From contig CAIIXF020000012.1 in the NCBI GenBank assembly GCA_903813345.2, positions 26,364,684 through 26,424,683 on the forward strand: DNA of 60,000 bases, in the 5' to 3' direction. Below, piece after piece: positions 1 through 10,893 of this stretch. The notes beneath the pieces are model-generated. The model saw only the letters and a program-made list of their open reading frames with translations, did not search any database and was not told the DNA's origin. Numbering within the stretch: position 1 is the stretch's first letter; each line of letters begins with the position of its first letter. Source of the DNA: Owenia fusiformis. Lineage: Eukaryota; Annelida; Polychaeta; Sabellida; Oweniidae. The position numbers and the translations under genes were made by a program.

Positions 1-185
1 TAAACCATGTATTATACTCTCTCCCCTACAATTCAAGTTCCAATATCACAATCCGAGACCATAACACCAAGGGGCAAACATTGAGTCTCAAATGATGTGG
101 AACAGACAAAACCAATCTCGTCCATATTATCAAAGGGTCAACATCCATTTGGTTTGTTCTAGTTATATACTCTTTGCCATTGCAG

Positions 186-328
186 ATGTCACTGTTAGAC
201 ACAAAGGCGGATCCTCTCGAAGATGACGTCACTGAGAAACCAGAACACTTGGTTCATGAGCCAAAATTGACAGATCTGTTTTTGACAACGTATTTACGAC
301 GCAGTACATTGATTTTTTCCTTTGTATG
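186..328 (+). CDS. SLC22-A exon 6
   Basis: 143 bp, phase 0 to phase 2. Encodes the acidic cytoplasmic loop (KADPLEDDVTEKPEH) and the start of TM7 (RRSTLIFSF). Acceptor TTGCAG and donor GTATGT. The opening ATG codon is internal here, because copy B shows upstream exons joined in the same frame. Confidence 0.85.
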
Positions 329-2077
329 GTATGTTGCATTAGTTTGACGAATCCACTTACTTAGTGCACCGGTCACATTTGGTCTGCAGCAACCGTACGG
401 CGGCCGTAGCTTCCCAAAATCGAGAGAATTATGCAACATAAAATGTAGGTATAAGCAGTACGATGTATATTTTATCGATTTTGTGAGGCTACGCCCGCCG
501 TGCGACCACCGTAAATCAAATGTGACTGAGGCTTAATTTCATTATTGATGAAATATTCTTGATCGAATTCGAATTGAATATTAATCTCATCTTTACTTTA
601 CATATGTCATTGTATTATTTCAGGTTTGCAACTGCGTTTGTGTACTACGGTCTAAGTTTGAATACCGGAAATATCGGTGGGGACCCCTATATAAATCAAA
701 TCATTTCTGGCTGCATGGATATATTGGGTAATACTCTGGTAATATTCATAACCATGAAGATTGGTAGGAGGCTACCGATGGCTGGCTTCTTGTTCGTGGC
801 AGGTGTTGCGCTTCTCTTGATCAGCGCTGTACCAAAAGATCGTAAATGTAAGTATAAGTAATACCTCATTCACTTCTTGATACATGTCAGGCTCGTAGCC
901 AATTTTTGCAAGGGGTCGGTTTATAGTCCAGAGTGGATTCATAGTGTGCTCATGCATTGGTGTTCGAGATTCATGATCCTTGATATTGCTACGATACCAT
1001 GTGCTCATAGTATAGTTATAAATACAACATTACTCATCAAACTTAGGGAAATATAAACAATTTTACTTTTAATAATTGCTATCACACAACTTCATGAAAA
1101 GTAATATGCGGATTTACCTTACCTTGATGACAAAATGTGTGTGAAACTTCTACTCAAACTGTTATCATCGAGTTTTCTTTCAGCTTTAGAATACGTGATT
1201 ATTGCATTTGCTATGACTGGAAAGCTGGCAATAGCTGCTGCCTTCAATATAGTGTGGATTTACACCCCAGAGGCATACCCTACATTTCTTAGAGCATACG
1301 CAACTGGAACAGGCTCTGCTGTGGCAAGGATCGGATCAACAATTGCTCCATATGTACTTCTTCTCGTAAGTAAAATGATGTTAACGTCTGTATTCTTAAT
1401 AACATATACCTGGTACATATATGTTGATGTACATCGTATTGTATTAGTTTTTGCCTCATTACTATTTGAATACAATTTTGGTTACCTAGTACATCATGTC
1501 TTTCACACCAATTCGATTCACTCGTTTACTACGTTGTCATAATGTTTCACAATTTCAATAAGCAGAAAAACTCTGAATCATCCTGTTTGTGCAATATTTG
1601 CCGAGGCCTCGACTGCTTCATGACCTGACTACACCCATATGCTTTTTACATTATGTTCAGGGAGGTGCGACCAATAAGAGTGTTCCAATGGTCTTGTTTG
1701 GTGCTGTGTCCGCTTTAGCTGGTGTGGCTACTCTTTGGCTACCGGAAACACGTGATAGTGATCTATTAGAAACGATAGACGATGCAGAAACGCTTAACTC
1801 GCAACAATACAGAAAGATGCACTTCAGAAGATGCTGGTAAATTATATATATTGTAAATTGTATATTATATCTGTTGAATTATCTTTATTTTTATTTGCAT
1901 TATATCAATACACACATTGAACCTCTTCGTAACTTTAGCAACCGGAATCCAAAATTGCACTTTCGTTCCCTAGATTTTAAAGGTAAATGTAGATTGGTGT
2001 ATAGTCTTATTTGTATATTTTTGTATATTTTCAGCAAAAGAACCACAGAAAGTGAAGAAGGGCAAGTAGATGCCTGA
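186..2077 (+). CDS. SLC22-family transporter, copy A, 3' exons 6-10 (5' exons lie outside the window)
   Basis: This is the C-terminal half of a major-facilitator organic ion transporter of the plasma membrane (SLC22 family). Exons are 186-328, 624-847, 1184-1365, 1661-1836 and 2035-2077. All keep reading frame and consensus GT/AG sites, in phases 2, 1, 0 and 2 between them. The encoded part starts in the large cytoplasmic loop and runs through TM7-TM12. Family landmarks are FATAFVYYGLSLN (TM7), GRRLPMAG (second-half MFS loop), WIYTPEAYPTFLRAYATG (TM10-11 signature) and LPETRDSDL after TM12. Copy B has the same exons at 25247-27906. No stop or frameshift is seen, so it may be functional if exons 1-5 exist upstream. 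Substrate cannot be read from sequence. Confidence 0.85.
372..526. mobile_element. short TIR element in SLC22-A intron 6
   Basis: About 155 bp bounded by GTCACATTTG and CAAATGTGAC. The same insert sits at the same place in copy B (25429-25583), so it predates the duplication. No coding capacity. Confidence 0.5.
624..847 (+). CDS. SLC22-A exon 7
   Basis: 224 bp. Encodes TM7 end, TM8 (ISGCMDILGNTLVIF), the MFS loop MKIGRRLP and TM9 (GFLFVAGVALLLISA). Acceptor TTTCAG, donor GTAAGT. Ends with one base of a serine codon completed in exon 8. Confidence 0.9.
1184..1365 (+). CDS. SLC22-A exon 8
   Basis: 182 bp ending in phase 0. Encodes TM10 (YVIIAFAMTGKLAIAAAF), the signature YTPEAYPTFLRAYATG and TM11 (RIGSTIAPYVLLL). 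Acceptor TTTCAG, donor GTAAGT. Confidence 0.9.
1661..1836 (+). CDS. SLC22-A exon 9
   Basis: 176 bp. Encodes TM12 (VPMVLFGAVSALAGVATLW), LPETRDSDLLETIDDAE and the tail up to RRC. The donor GTAAAT overlaps an in-frame TGG-TAA, so keeping the intron would end the protein in CW. Confidence 0.85.
2035..2077 (+). CDS. SLC22-A exon 10 (C-terminal tail)
   Basis: 43 bp after TTTTCAG. Completes a cysteine codon, then KRTTESEEGQVDA and TGA. Copy B has the same tail with one change (KRTT to TRTT), which supports it as real coding sequence. Confidence 0.65.
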
Positions 2078-3210
2078 ATGTATCTGCATTCACCTACATA
2101 GGGCCTCAATACAAAAGGCAGCACCCCCCTCTCAGGAGACAAATTGACAAATCGTTATTAAAGGGTTCCGATAAGCATCCCGTGTTTGCGTTCAAACAGT
2201 ACATGTTCAACAGCCAATATGAATCCTTGTATTAGAACTGTTTTGTTTCATTTGTAGGATATTTCATATGCCAAGCTGTGTGCTATTACGTTATGGGGAA
2301 ATTTAGATGCCAATTTTTCCTTATTATACACAAATAGAAGATCCTGAAACTTCACCCATAAATTTGGAATTGATTTGTCAAAATAAAAATCACCCTTTTA
2401 TTAATGTGTGACGATCTATAATATACTTATGCTATATAACAGTTAGAGGTGTTGACACAACGACATCGAACCTGTGAACCCTTGAGTATTATTCCGGGAT
2501 CGGGCCTTTTATACTAAACGGTGAGCAACACCAGAAACGAGCGTTCGATTTGCTAAACGATATGCGTCACCCTTTAACGAATCGTTGATTCGATAGTTGT
2601 TTTTTGTTGATTTTTCCGTCGTCATGATGTTTAACGGTCTGTTTGACTAATTTTACCTATAACTAAATAACATCGATGTGTTAATCACTTTAGTCCACGT
2701 CTGTATTTAACATATAGTGGTGCATGTACCTGTAATGATCGGCCTTTCTAGCTGATTTTTGACAATTCTTCGTCCAAATGACATCACTCATAGCAACAGT
2801 ATTACATTCTAATTTTATTTCATTGTACTAAGATGAATATTTTTCTTGTTGTACAGCAATATAGAAAAAATTAAATACACTAAAACAACCTATAAACATA
2901 ATTAGTATTGTTTTGCATTTACACTTTACATTGCACATTCTCGACCCTAAATTAATAGTACAACATTTACTCAACTAATGATTTAGACAAATATACGTCC
3001 TCTTTGTGCAGAGGGAAGATCTACACACTGTATGGGAAATCCTTAAGTCCAATTTAAGTCCAATCTTATCAGCTTCCTGCTGATTTTATCAGTTTTATGT
3101 TGGTCCTATAGTATGTGCTGGGAGGCATACAACATATGTAAAGGCCACGCTTACTATCCGAGTTCATGTAAGGATCAAGAGACGTTCAGTGGTTGAAAAT
3201 ATTAGAAAAT
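2078..3210. other. shared 3' flank of SLC22-A and upstream region of GNAT-A
   Basis: No gene seen. An AATAAA lies about 305 bp after the stop. The segment is retained in copy B at 27907-28604 with short deletions. The last 100 bases resemble the region upstream of the intact GNAT gene (34830-34955). Confidence 0.6.
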
Positions 3211-3304
3211 ATGGAAGTTCACCTGAGGCCTATGACGCATAATGACATCAAGTTGGCCTTAACCTTGGAATGGCTGGATGGACGAATGACTACAGCATAA
3301 GAAA
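3211..3304 (+). pseudogene. GNAT acetyltransferase exon 1, dead copy A
   Basis: Encodes MEVHLRPMTHNDIKLALTLE, the N-terminal beta strand and helix of the GNAT fold, clearly like the first exon of the intact gene at 34956. A short deletion (about 4 bp) after the WE/LE codons shifts the frame and soon gives TAA. The 5' splice site has changed from GTAAGA to TTAAGA. No exon 2 or 3 follows, because the sequence changes into SLC22 intron DNA near 4330. Non-functional. Confidence 0.85.
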
Positions 3305-3428
3305 GTTAAGACACAGTCGGAGGCTATAAGACAACATATGTCTTTATATGTGCTAAAATATTTATGCAAGATACCAAGATGCTACATGGTAAGAAAACAT
3401 TCATATTTTACATATAAAACATAACTTA

Positions 3429-4206
3429 CCCCCCTATCACACCAAACTAGTTCTTACCCGTTCTTGCCAGTCCTACGAAAACGCCGTAAAACGGGCTCAA
3501 TCTGGCTGTGGTCGGAAAATATGTCTGAAATAATTAGCTTCTTTGTTCTTAAACAGTCTTCAATACGTCCATCTCGTTCGCAGTTCGTTCAGATCGCACC
3601 ACGTCGGTGTGCAACGTCGTAGAACGCGTCCCTTAGAATAGAAGGTCAACATGACCTGATTACAGAACGGTATGGTCGGCATCGAATTCAAATTTCGATT
3701 CAATATTCTAAAATCACATTCCCGTCTGAGAACGTTCATAAAGTTCGTAAAGAGACCTTAGAAAGTTGCAGCTTCGTTCATTCCGTTCGCACACAGTTTA
3801 AAACCAGTTTTGAAGAACGCAGTGGCAACTTGTTTGGTGTGATAGCTATATTTTTGCTAATTCGTTCACAAGCAGTGTTAAATATGTTCTAAATCAGTTT
3901 AAACCCGTTTGCAATTAGTTCTACCTCGTTCTCAACACATCCTCAGACAGTTCAACTCGTTGTTAAAACGTCCCTATTAGGATTGAAGTACGACGGTTCC
4001 GTTCGTAGTACGTCCAGCTCGTCGTTAGTACGTTGTCACTCGTTCTAATTGTAGAACGTGACGACCACGAGAACATTTTGAGCATTGTCTAAGTTCTAGA
4101 GGACCTACCCGTTCGAGTACGTTCGATGAAGTTTGTAAATAGATCCCAAACGATTCTTAGTAGGTCCAGTCCGTTCGTACACAGTTGAAGCCCGTTTTCG
4201 AGAACG
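3429..4206 (+). mobile_element. CCCTATCACACC-TIR element, copy M1 (3' end lost)
   Basis: Non-coding element starting CCCCCCTATCACACCAAACT after TTA. The interior is rich in CGTTC/GTTCG words and contains an internal inverted end (TTGTTTGGTGTGATAG near 3845), so the element looks like two fused units. The outer right end is missing; the sequence runs straight into GNAT intron DNA at about 4207. Other copies lie at 19983, 22920 and 23731. Confidence 0.75.
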
Positions 4207-4502
4207 TTGTGAAAGTAGTGATGACAGTTCAAGGTATTGGGGTAATTTCTGAAAAGCGTTAATCAGACATATTGAATCCATGACAGTATTTCATGCATTT
4301 AGGTGGCAACTACATGTATCCCTTTGAAGGTATCAGGGTAGTTACAATTTTTTGATAATAAAAATAAGTTCATGTAGAAACAGTCAATGCCGAGGAGCAG
4401 ACGTCGTGTCTTTATAACAAAATGGAACAACTAACTTTTATTAATTTTAATAATATTGCTCGATAGATCTGATAATTCCCTTAACAATTCTAAAAAATGT
4501 AG
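4207..4502. other. junction of GNAT intron 1 DNA with SLC22 intron 2 DNA
   Basis: 4215-4330 matches 29003-29115 (just upstream of GNAT-B exon 2), whereas 4345-4502 matches 22310-22424 (just upstream of SLC22-B exon 3). The fusion marks a deletion or unequal exchange. Confidence 0.7.
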
Positions 4503-5414
4503 ATATGGAAGAAAGATTGTGGTTTTCGTCACCCTAGTTACGCACCTTGTTATCGCAATTGGATCGGCCTACTTCCCTAACTATATCGTGTTTGCGATCA
4601 GCCGATTCCTCATTGCATTTCTCTTCTCTTGGCTTGTCACGGCTCTTACCGTCTGGAGAAAGTTATACAGCACTTGTATTCGTACTATATAGCCCTGAGA
4701 ATGTGTCGAAATATGCATTTGTGTTCGTTCTCTAATAGTGGATAAAATAACATTTTTCAATAATCCGGCGGGGCTAGCCTTTTTATAGCTTTTTCAATTT
4801 AGTTTTAGAGATGGCGGTGGGTAAAAAATGGCGATATTCCTCGTTTATATGTTGTAAGTGCTATATCCATTGTTTCAGGTAGTTCCGTAATAGTTCCGTA
4901 AGGCCTTCAGGACTGTCAATAGATGGCATAGAATTCAGTGGGTTTAATAGCATACTTTAACATGTAAGATTGCTCTAAAAATCTGTTAATCTAATAAATG
5001 TTATTGAAAATGTCCAATCTTAAAACATGTTTGTAAATAATAATGAAGGAAGATTTGACATTTATTTGATAAATGTAGTGAATTTGAAAACAGCAATATT
5101 TACACACAAACCAATTAGTCTAAATTGGCCAGATGTGAACAACAACCTAGTCGTTAACTGCCATCTATACGATTCGTTGCTCCAATTAGATCGGAATATT
5201 TTGATTTTTAACTAGTTAATATTGAAGCCTAGAAGTTCTTAGGGCGAACGGGTATTGTACTCCATATAATAAAATCAAAGACGAATATATCACAACAAGC
5301 CTGTTATTTATGCAAAAAAATGAATTCTAAATAAAGTATTATTTCTCTTGTTTTATTAGCATATTTCCTGAATCATCAAATGGAGTTAAACTAGAAAAAT
5401 CACTGGAACAAGAG
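4503..5414 (+). pseudogene. decayed SLC22 exons 3-5
   Basis: Three exon relics in the right order, matching copy B exons 3-5 at 22425-24741. Exon 3 (4503-4657) keeps YGRKIVVFVTLVTHL and TM2-TM4 coding, but its donor has mutated from GTAAGT to GAAAGT and a TM glycine is now tryptophan. Exon 4 (4809-4853) has lost 118 of 163 bp between two TGGCG repeats, which shifts the frame. Exon 5 (5360-5414) has lost 66 bp in frame, removing the residues after the conserved PES of the PESPRWL motif. Exons 1, 2 and 6-10 are absent nearby. Clearly non-functional. Confidence 0.9.
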
Positions 5415-5473
5415 GTAAATATATCATCAAACATATTGAAGTATGTAACGAGGACGCATGGCCCTGAGAAGAT

Positions 5474-6563
5474 CACGTGCAGTATGGCAAATGATTTTAG
5501 ACAGTCATATATTTCGCCATGAGTACTTTCTGGCTATAAATACAATGGCTTTTATTAAAACAATATGTTTTCTTTCAAGTGAAGTCCCCATGATAGTAAA
5601 ATATCAATCCAACTTTCTGAAAAATTATGGATTAGGGTCCCACCTTGGCACTTTTTGAAAAATGTTAGGCTTATTTTTTCAAAAAGAGGATCTTCTTTTT
5701 CTCAATTTTGAAATATCGAAAGTCTCCTCTACACTATATTAACAATTTCTGAAAAGGGTTAAGGTTAAAAACCACATATCCCATACATAATTAATTATTT
5801 CAGTTTATTCAAATATAATTTTATTTCTGAAGAAGTAGGATGGACATCCTACGAAACGTCAAAAAGAAAAAGAAATATCTCTGAGAAAGAAAATCAACAA
5901 CTTTGTACATTACTACCAGATAGATGAACATTCATAGAACACACATCCCATGTTATTTTTCCATAGGGAAAACTCGTGCTATCCATAGTTTTCAGCATAA
6001 TTTTGGTCATCGAAAATTGATATATATATATTGAGAAATTGTACTACTCATTTTAAGTCAAAAATTACTTATTATAAATAATCTTGAACTACTGAATAAT
6101 TTTTAGGTAATTTTTAAGTAATTCATTTATGGTGAATTTACTAATGCAAGGAGAGAAATTGAGATACTTACTGTAGTAATACTCATTTACATAATTAAGC
6201 AATTAAAAAACTCAAAATGACAATATAAGTTAAACCTAAGTAAAATGAAGTAAAACTAAGTATTTAACTTTAAGTAATTTTTATACTTGGGAAATACTCA
6301 AGTAATTCATTTTTAAGAGTGATAATGTTTTCATGCAATAAAAATCAGAAAACGAAGTTCCTCTTTTGATTAATAAAAAAAAATGTTGACATGGGGTCCC
6401 TATTCGTAATTTTTCGAATTGTTTTATTCATATCTTTATCATCATGCCGGTACTTCACTTGAAAGAAAACATATTGTTTTAATGAAAAACACTGTATTTA
6501 TGACCAGAAAGTACTCATGGTGAAAGATATGACCGTCTAAAATCATTTGCCATACTGCACGTG
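5474..6563. mobile_element. foldback element with about 240-bp inverted arms
   Basis: 5474-5715 and 6330-6563 are inverted copies (both contain CACGTGCAGTATGGCAAATG, one reversed). The spacer of about 610 bp holds a short reading frame (5829-5927) encoding EEVGWTSYETSKRKRN and a perfect 8-bp stem GTAGGATG-GA-CATCCTAC. This tail resembles the 3' end of retroelements of the Penelope or LINE type, but from recall only. AT-rich filler occupies 6000-6330. Confidence 0.6.
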
Positions 6564-7640
6564 GTCTTTACACGGGGGTACTTCAAGCCATATTTCATTT
6601 GAATCGGTCCATGACTTATGAAGATATTGACATTTCGAAGATCATATAGGGGTATGTTTGCGATTTCATTGGAAATCTTATTTACTATGGAAGATAGAAC
6701 ATTTCTTTGGATCACAAAAACTTTGCAACTAAACAAATGTAGAATTCTAGTTTTAAGCCATAATGTGCGGGATTCAAGATTGAAAAAAGTGAGAAAAGAT
6801 TACTAATAAGTTTTTTGTTGTATTTATAGATGTCAGGCTATGTCTAACCTTGTGGATTATGTTTGTACAGGACGAAACATTTACGTAAAAGGAAGTTAAT
6901 GATATTTCGTGACTTTTTCATAGAATAAACCGATGTTTTCTCTAATATTATTTGAAATAAAGAAAAGAGGGTTCAAAATGGCTGCTGCTAGAGCTCGTAC
7001 TCTAATATGTATTAGGGCTACCGAGGACAGTTTTGATCAAATATTCAATGATTTGGACAGTGAAAACGATACTTGATAAAACGAGGTGAAAATTATGATT
7101 TAATTTTATTTTTGGATGGTATAATTTTATTTTTATTATCACATACAATATTATTTGAATTTATTCTATTTTTCTCATTGATATCATGATCAATGATGTA
7201 ATTGCTAATCTATACGCTAGAATTTGTATGTTATGATGGTTTGAAATGTTAGAACAATATATGGACAGCATGTACTGACAATTTCATCAACATCTGATTG
7301 CTAGATAAAAAGTTATGACTGTTTGAATAAAATCGGTCAAAAGTAGACAATTTTCAGGAAATTAATTACCAAACTTAGCAATGTAGCAAATTTGCTAATT
7401 ACCAGTCGAAAGAGTTAAGACTGCAGCTTAAACAATGTCAGGGCAAGGGTTGAAGAATCGCGGATATTGGAAATCACATTTTATCCATTTACATTAATAT
7501 TTGGTTAGGGCTTATACTTTCTGCAAATTTTAAGACTAAGAAAAATGTATGGTGCCAACATAAATTTTAGACCTTCCTCTACAACATGTGAAAATATAAA
7601 AGAATTCCTGCAAGTAATAAGAGAAATATGGCCCGATGCA
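6564..7640. other. no recognised gene
   Basis: AT-rich DNA. The only compact reading frame is about 32 codons at 6979 (MAAARARTLICIRATED then an acidic FNDLDSEND tail), with no recognised family and no clear splice sites. I see nothing else. Confidence 0.4.
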
Positions 7641-7880
7641 GGGGTTCACTTTTTTTGGACCACCCTGTATATCTCTCTTGTACGAGTACAGTAGAACGTG
7701 CTAAGTGGAACACCTCTATAAGTGGACCTCCTCGCAAGTGGAACACTTTTTCAAAGTCCCATTTTAGAAACCAATTGACTTAATGTTAATTGAATCTCTG
7801 TAAGTGGAACACCTCCAAACCTGAACAGTGAACACCCCATATTGAAAATTTAACCTGCTAATTGGAACAGTCAATTTTCC
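7641..7880. mobile_element. mariner end next to a pogo/Tigger-like end
   Basis: 7655-7672 has TGGACCACCCTGTATA, the outer end also carried by the mariner at 36312-38767. From 7690 a CAGTAGAACG end is followed by spaced repeats of GTGGAACACCTC, the layout typical of pogo/Tigger termini. A related end is at 21498. No transposase remains. Confidence 0.45.
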
Positions 7881-8075
7881 ATAAATTTCAATATTGATAC
7901 TTATAACATACCTATGATGATGTATAGTGCAAAGTGTACACAAGACAGCGGGCAAATATAAGTTTTGAAAAGCCCGCGCCCGCTAACTTTCTGATTGGTC
8001 AAGGCGCTGACGTCATAACCAATCGTATGTGGCCTAGGCATTAGAGAAAGACCGAGGTGGGCGATATCCCCCTCC

Positions 8076-8140
8076 CCTCTACACCAAACTTGTTCTCACT
8101 ACGTTTTCGAAAATTGCCTGAAAGGCCTCCTCACACATTA
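8076..8140. mobile_element. fragment of the CCCTATCACACC-TIR family
   Basis: CTACACCAAACTTGTTCTCACTACGTTTTCGAAAA-type sequence matches the right ends of the copies at 20790 and 23731, in inverted sense. Only about 60 bp remain. Confidence 0.4.
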
Positions 8141-9400
8141 TTAAGGAAAACATATCTACACATTTTGCGCATTTAGCCATTTGATAACATATTGACTGTG
8201 GATCTTATCTTAATTTGTTTAATGTGAATTCGCACCTTCATTTGCATGGAAGACTTTGATAAAATCCTTTTTTAAAGATTTTTGTTAGAAAGCTGATGTT
8301 TGGCTAAGCTTCGAAATTCCTAATTGAACAGTCTACTAAGAATACCATGTTGTAAATATTGTTTTCTTTATAATATGTCGAGCTAGGACTGCTCAAACTA
8401 ATTCGCTTTCTGTAGCTACAAGTATTTAATTTCAATAGATGATAAACTTCTCAATATAAGAAATTACTCTCATGATATATTGTTGCAAGGTGTGCTGCAA
8501 TGAATGTGGCACCCCTTATTCCCGGGCCCGCATTATGTATTCTCGAAGAAAGCCATCATGATAAACCATGACATCTCATTTCTTCTCAGCCCTGTGTATA
8601 GATAGTTATTTTATATAGTGTTTCTAGTTGTACGTGGAAACCTATTCTAACCAGGAAGGATATTGCAACTTTTTTCAAGATCCTAAAGTTGCAATTCTCG
8701 TTATTGTGTTTCATTGTAAAGATCTAGACGCACCTGTGAAAGTGCGTCGCTGGTACGAAGGCGTAGTTCTACATTTTAAGATACACTTTTTTTAAACTTG
8801 TACGTGAACGTTTAAAATTATGGACCTGGTGGATTTTTTTCTCCCTTTTGTACTGTTAATACTTGGCCGGTTGAGTATATAAAGGTATGTATGTCCCAGC
8901 TTTTGGTAAGTGGGGGGTCAAATGTGGGCCATCCACACATACACTTTCTATCATGCTTAAGTAACTTCGCATTGTAATTACAAGGGTGTTATAAACAAGA
9001 CACCAGGATGATAAAGTAGGGGTACAATATATTTTTAGAAAATTAGGGTCCAAATCTTGAGAAAGAGTCGGAGGCATGCGAGGCGAACCCTGTAGTAAAC
9101 TCGGGTTCGGGAAAGCGGGGTTCACTGTTTGGTTCCATTGACACATGTGCGAAACTACAATTTCATAATTTATCCGACAGTCGCTTTGATAATGTTTTTT
9201 ATCTCGTCTGCGACTCGATAAAGAAGAATTATTAAAGCTCAAGAATGGACGATCTTGCACAGGTACTCATATAAGAACCTCTATATCTTTTTAACACCAA
9301 TATATAACGGACACACTATGTTAAAAATAAAATGTTATATCTAATGTGCCAATTTAATGATTTAGCATATAGAAAATATTTTCAACCTTAGTGACCAAAA
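8141..9400. other. no recognised gene
   Basis: The reading frames here have no recognisable domain, splice sites or repeats in the window. I see nothing functional. Confidence 0.4.
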
Positions 9401-9403
9401 AAC

Positions 9404-9545
9404 ATGGTGATATAAAATGGGAGTAGGTAATATGAAATGAACATGGTGATATAACATGGGAGCATGGTGATATGAAATGAACATGGTGATATAACATGGG
9501 AACATGGTGATATGAAATGAACATGGTGATATGACATGGGGGCAC
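9404..9545. repeat. minisatellite, 40-bp unit
   Basis: About 3.5 copies of a 40-bp unit made of two related halves, ATGGTGATATRACATGGGARC (split 21) and ATGGTGATATGAAATGAAC (19). Open frames across it are a by-product of the repeat. Confidence 0.85.
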
Positions 9546-10204
9546 GATTCCAACGATACGCTGAATAAGCAAAATAAATTATTATTAGATTTCATAAAAT
9601 TGTTAAAACGTTTACTCTATGTAAGCCTAAATAGCTTTAAGTATGTTGCATTCCCGGTTGCACATTGCTGATACATGGCCCTCCATCCATTGATTATGTA
9701 ATTATTGTATTCTTCACTGCCTTCACTCCTCATGATATGCCAACACCTGACCAATGCCAACATCAAGTCTATAAAATAAAAAGGTAGCCTAGAAATGCAT
9801 TGCCGATAAAAGAAAATGATCTTTTATAAAGAATAAAAAATTTAATTTAAAACTGAAATCACTCAGAAATTACATTTTGGCCAGGATTTTGGCCAATGTC
9901 TGGCTTCATTCAGAAGACTTTATGCATTGCAGATTATAAATATATTTTTTTTTAAAACTCCAAAGAACTAGCCTTTGCCCTGGACTTTTAAAACAAGACT
10001 TTCAGTGACTGAAATTTTTTTTCAATTCCTCCTGAATTCATTTTTATCTTTGAATTTCACCCTAGCCTATCCCACAGAGCCTATCTGGTATTTGAAGGTC
10101 TTCTACATAATAGGTGCACCTAACATATGCTCATTTATTCATAACAAAACAATCAAATATATACTTACAAGTGAAAATTGCAGACTTAAATCAATCACAG
10201 ATCT

Positions 10205-10268
10205 GTGAGCAGGGGCATTATCCTGGTGGACCGTATAGGTCGATATTGCTCTTTGAGGACGTTGAAGT
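10205..10268 (-). pseudogene. mariner/Tc1 transposase fragment
   Basis: Minus-strand reading gives TVHQDNAPAHRS, matching the second catalytic-Asp motif (HDNAxxH) of mariner/Tc1 transposases. Sequence on both sides does not continue the protein. It abuts the target-site duplication of the large palindromic element. Confidence 0.5.
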
Positions 10269-10274
10269 GTGTGG

Positions 10275-10650
10275 TACGGAAAGCTATAGGGGACATGCGC
10301 ATAATTCAAAATCGAATGGAGTTTTAACATGGGAGTGATATCACACACCGCGGCCCAGTCAGATAGATTTCATCGCGCACTGAATGAATTACAGGGGCCG
10401 CGTTGTGCAAAGTTAATTAAAATAAAGTGCGCAGAAATTCCGGCATTCAGTGCGCGATGAAAAAAAGATTATCTGTGAATAGATAACGAATAAAAATTCG
10501 TTGCACCACGAATTTGATTTTTTTCGAAAGATTGCGGAGTGAACCAGCGAAATGACAATTTTGGATAATATTGATGGCTCTAACGAGGAGAACTTTGAAA
10601 TTTCCCGATTCTACCGCGCAGCACATCCAGGACCATGATGCGCACTTTTA
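10275..10650 (+). repeat. terminal module S1 (left)
   Basis: About 375 bp sharing blocks with module S2, including GGGAGTGATATCACACACCG, CGGCCCAGTCAGATA and TTTTTTCGAAAG. Unusually GC-rich patches (CGCGGCCC, GTGCGCGATGA) with paired GCGCACT/AGTGCGC words that can form hairpins. Confidence 0.6.
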
Positions 10651-10893
10651 TCAGATTCGATTCTAATATGGTTTCAAAGATAATGTTCATTAAAAGAGGG
10701 CGTATGCATACAGATTACACATGGCGTTATGTTGAAGTGACCCTTGCAAAGGGTTCCATTGAAAATATATTATTTTGGGCTATTTCATATCTTTTAATTG
10801 ATATTGTATAAAATATTTTCAATGTTTGAAAATTATAATCTTATAAATAACATTTTATGTAATAAAACTGTAACGAAATGGTAAATACGGAAT

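Larger units (their letters stand above)
1..3425 (+). repeat. segmental duplication, copy A
   Basis: This segment matches about 25062-28830 base by base apart from scattered substitutions and indels. It covers SLC22 exons 6-10, their introns, the shared 3' flank and the first exon of a GNAT gene. It begins before the window and stops near 3425, where a TIR element is inserted. The main length difference is about 0.77 kb of retroelement DNA present only in intron 9 of the other copy. Confidence 0.9.

Noticed and set aside
254-439. Minus-strand frames in the SLC22 exon 6 region, also at 25290-25496
   Set aside because: Antisense to coding exon 6, whose plus-strand frame and splice sites are conserved in both copies.
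5827-5860. Active hammerhead ribozyme
   Set aside because: Core words are present, but an extra base precedes stem II and helices I and III have no pairing partners nearby.
6979-7074. Small protein starting MAAARARTLICIRATED
   Set aside because: Only 32 codons, no family match recalled, no conservation within the window; mentioned but not called.
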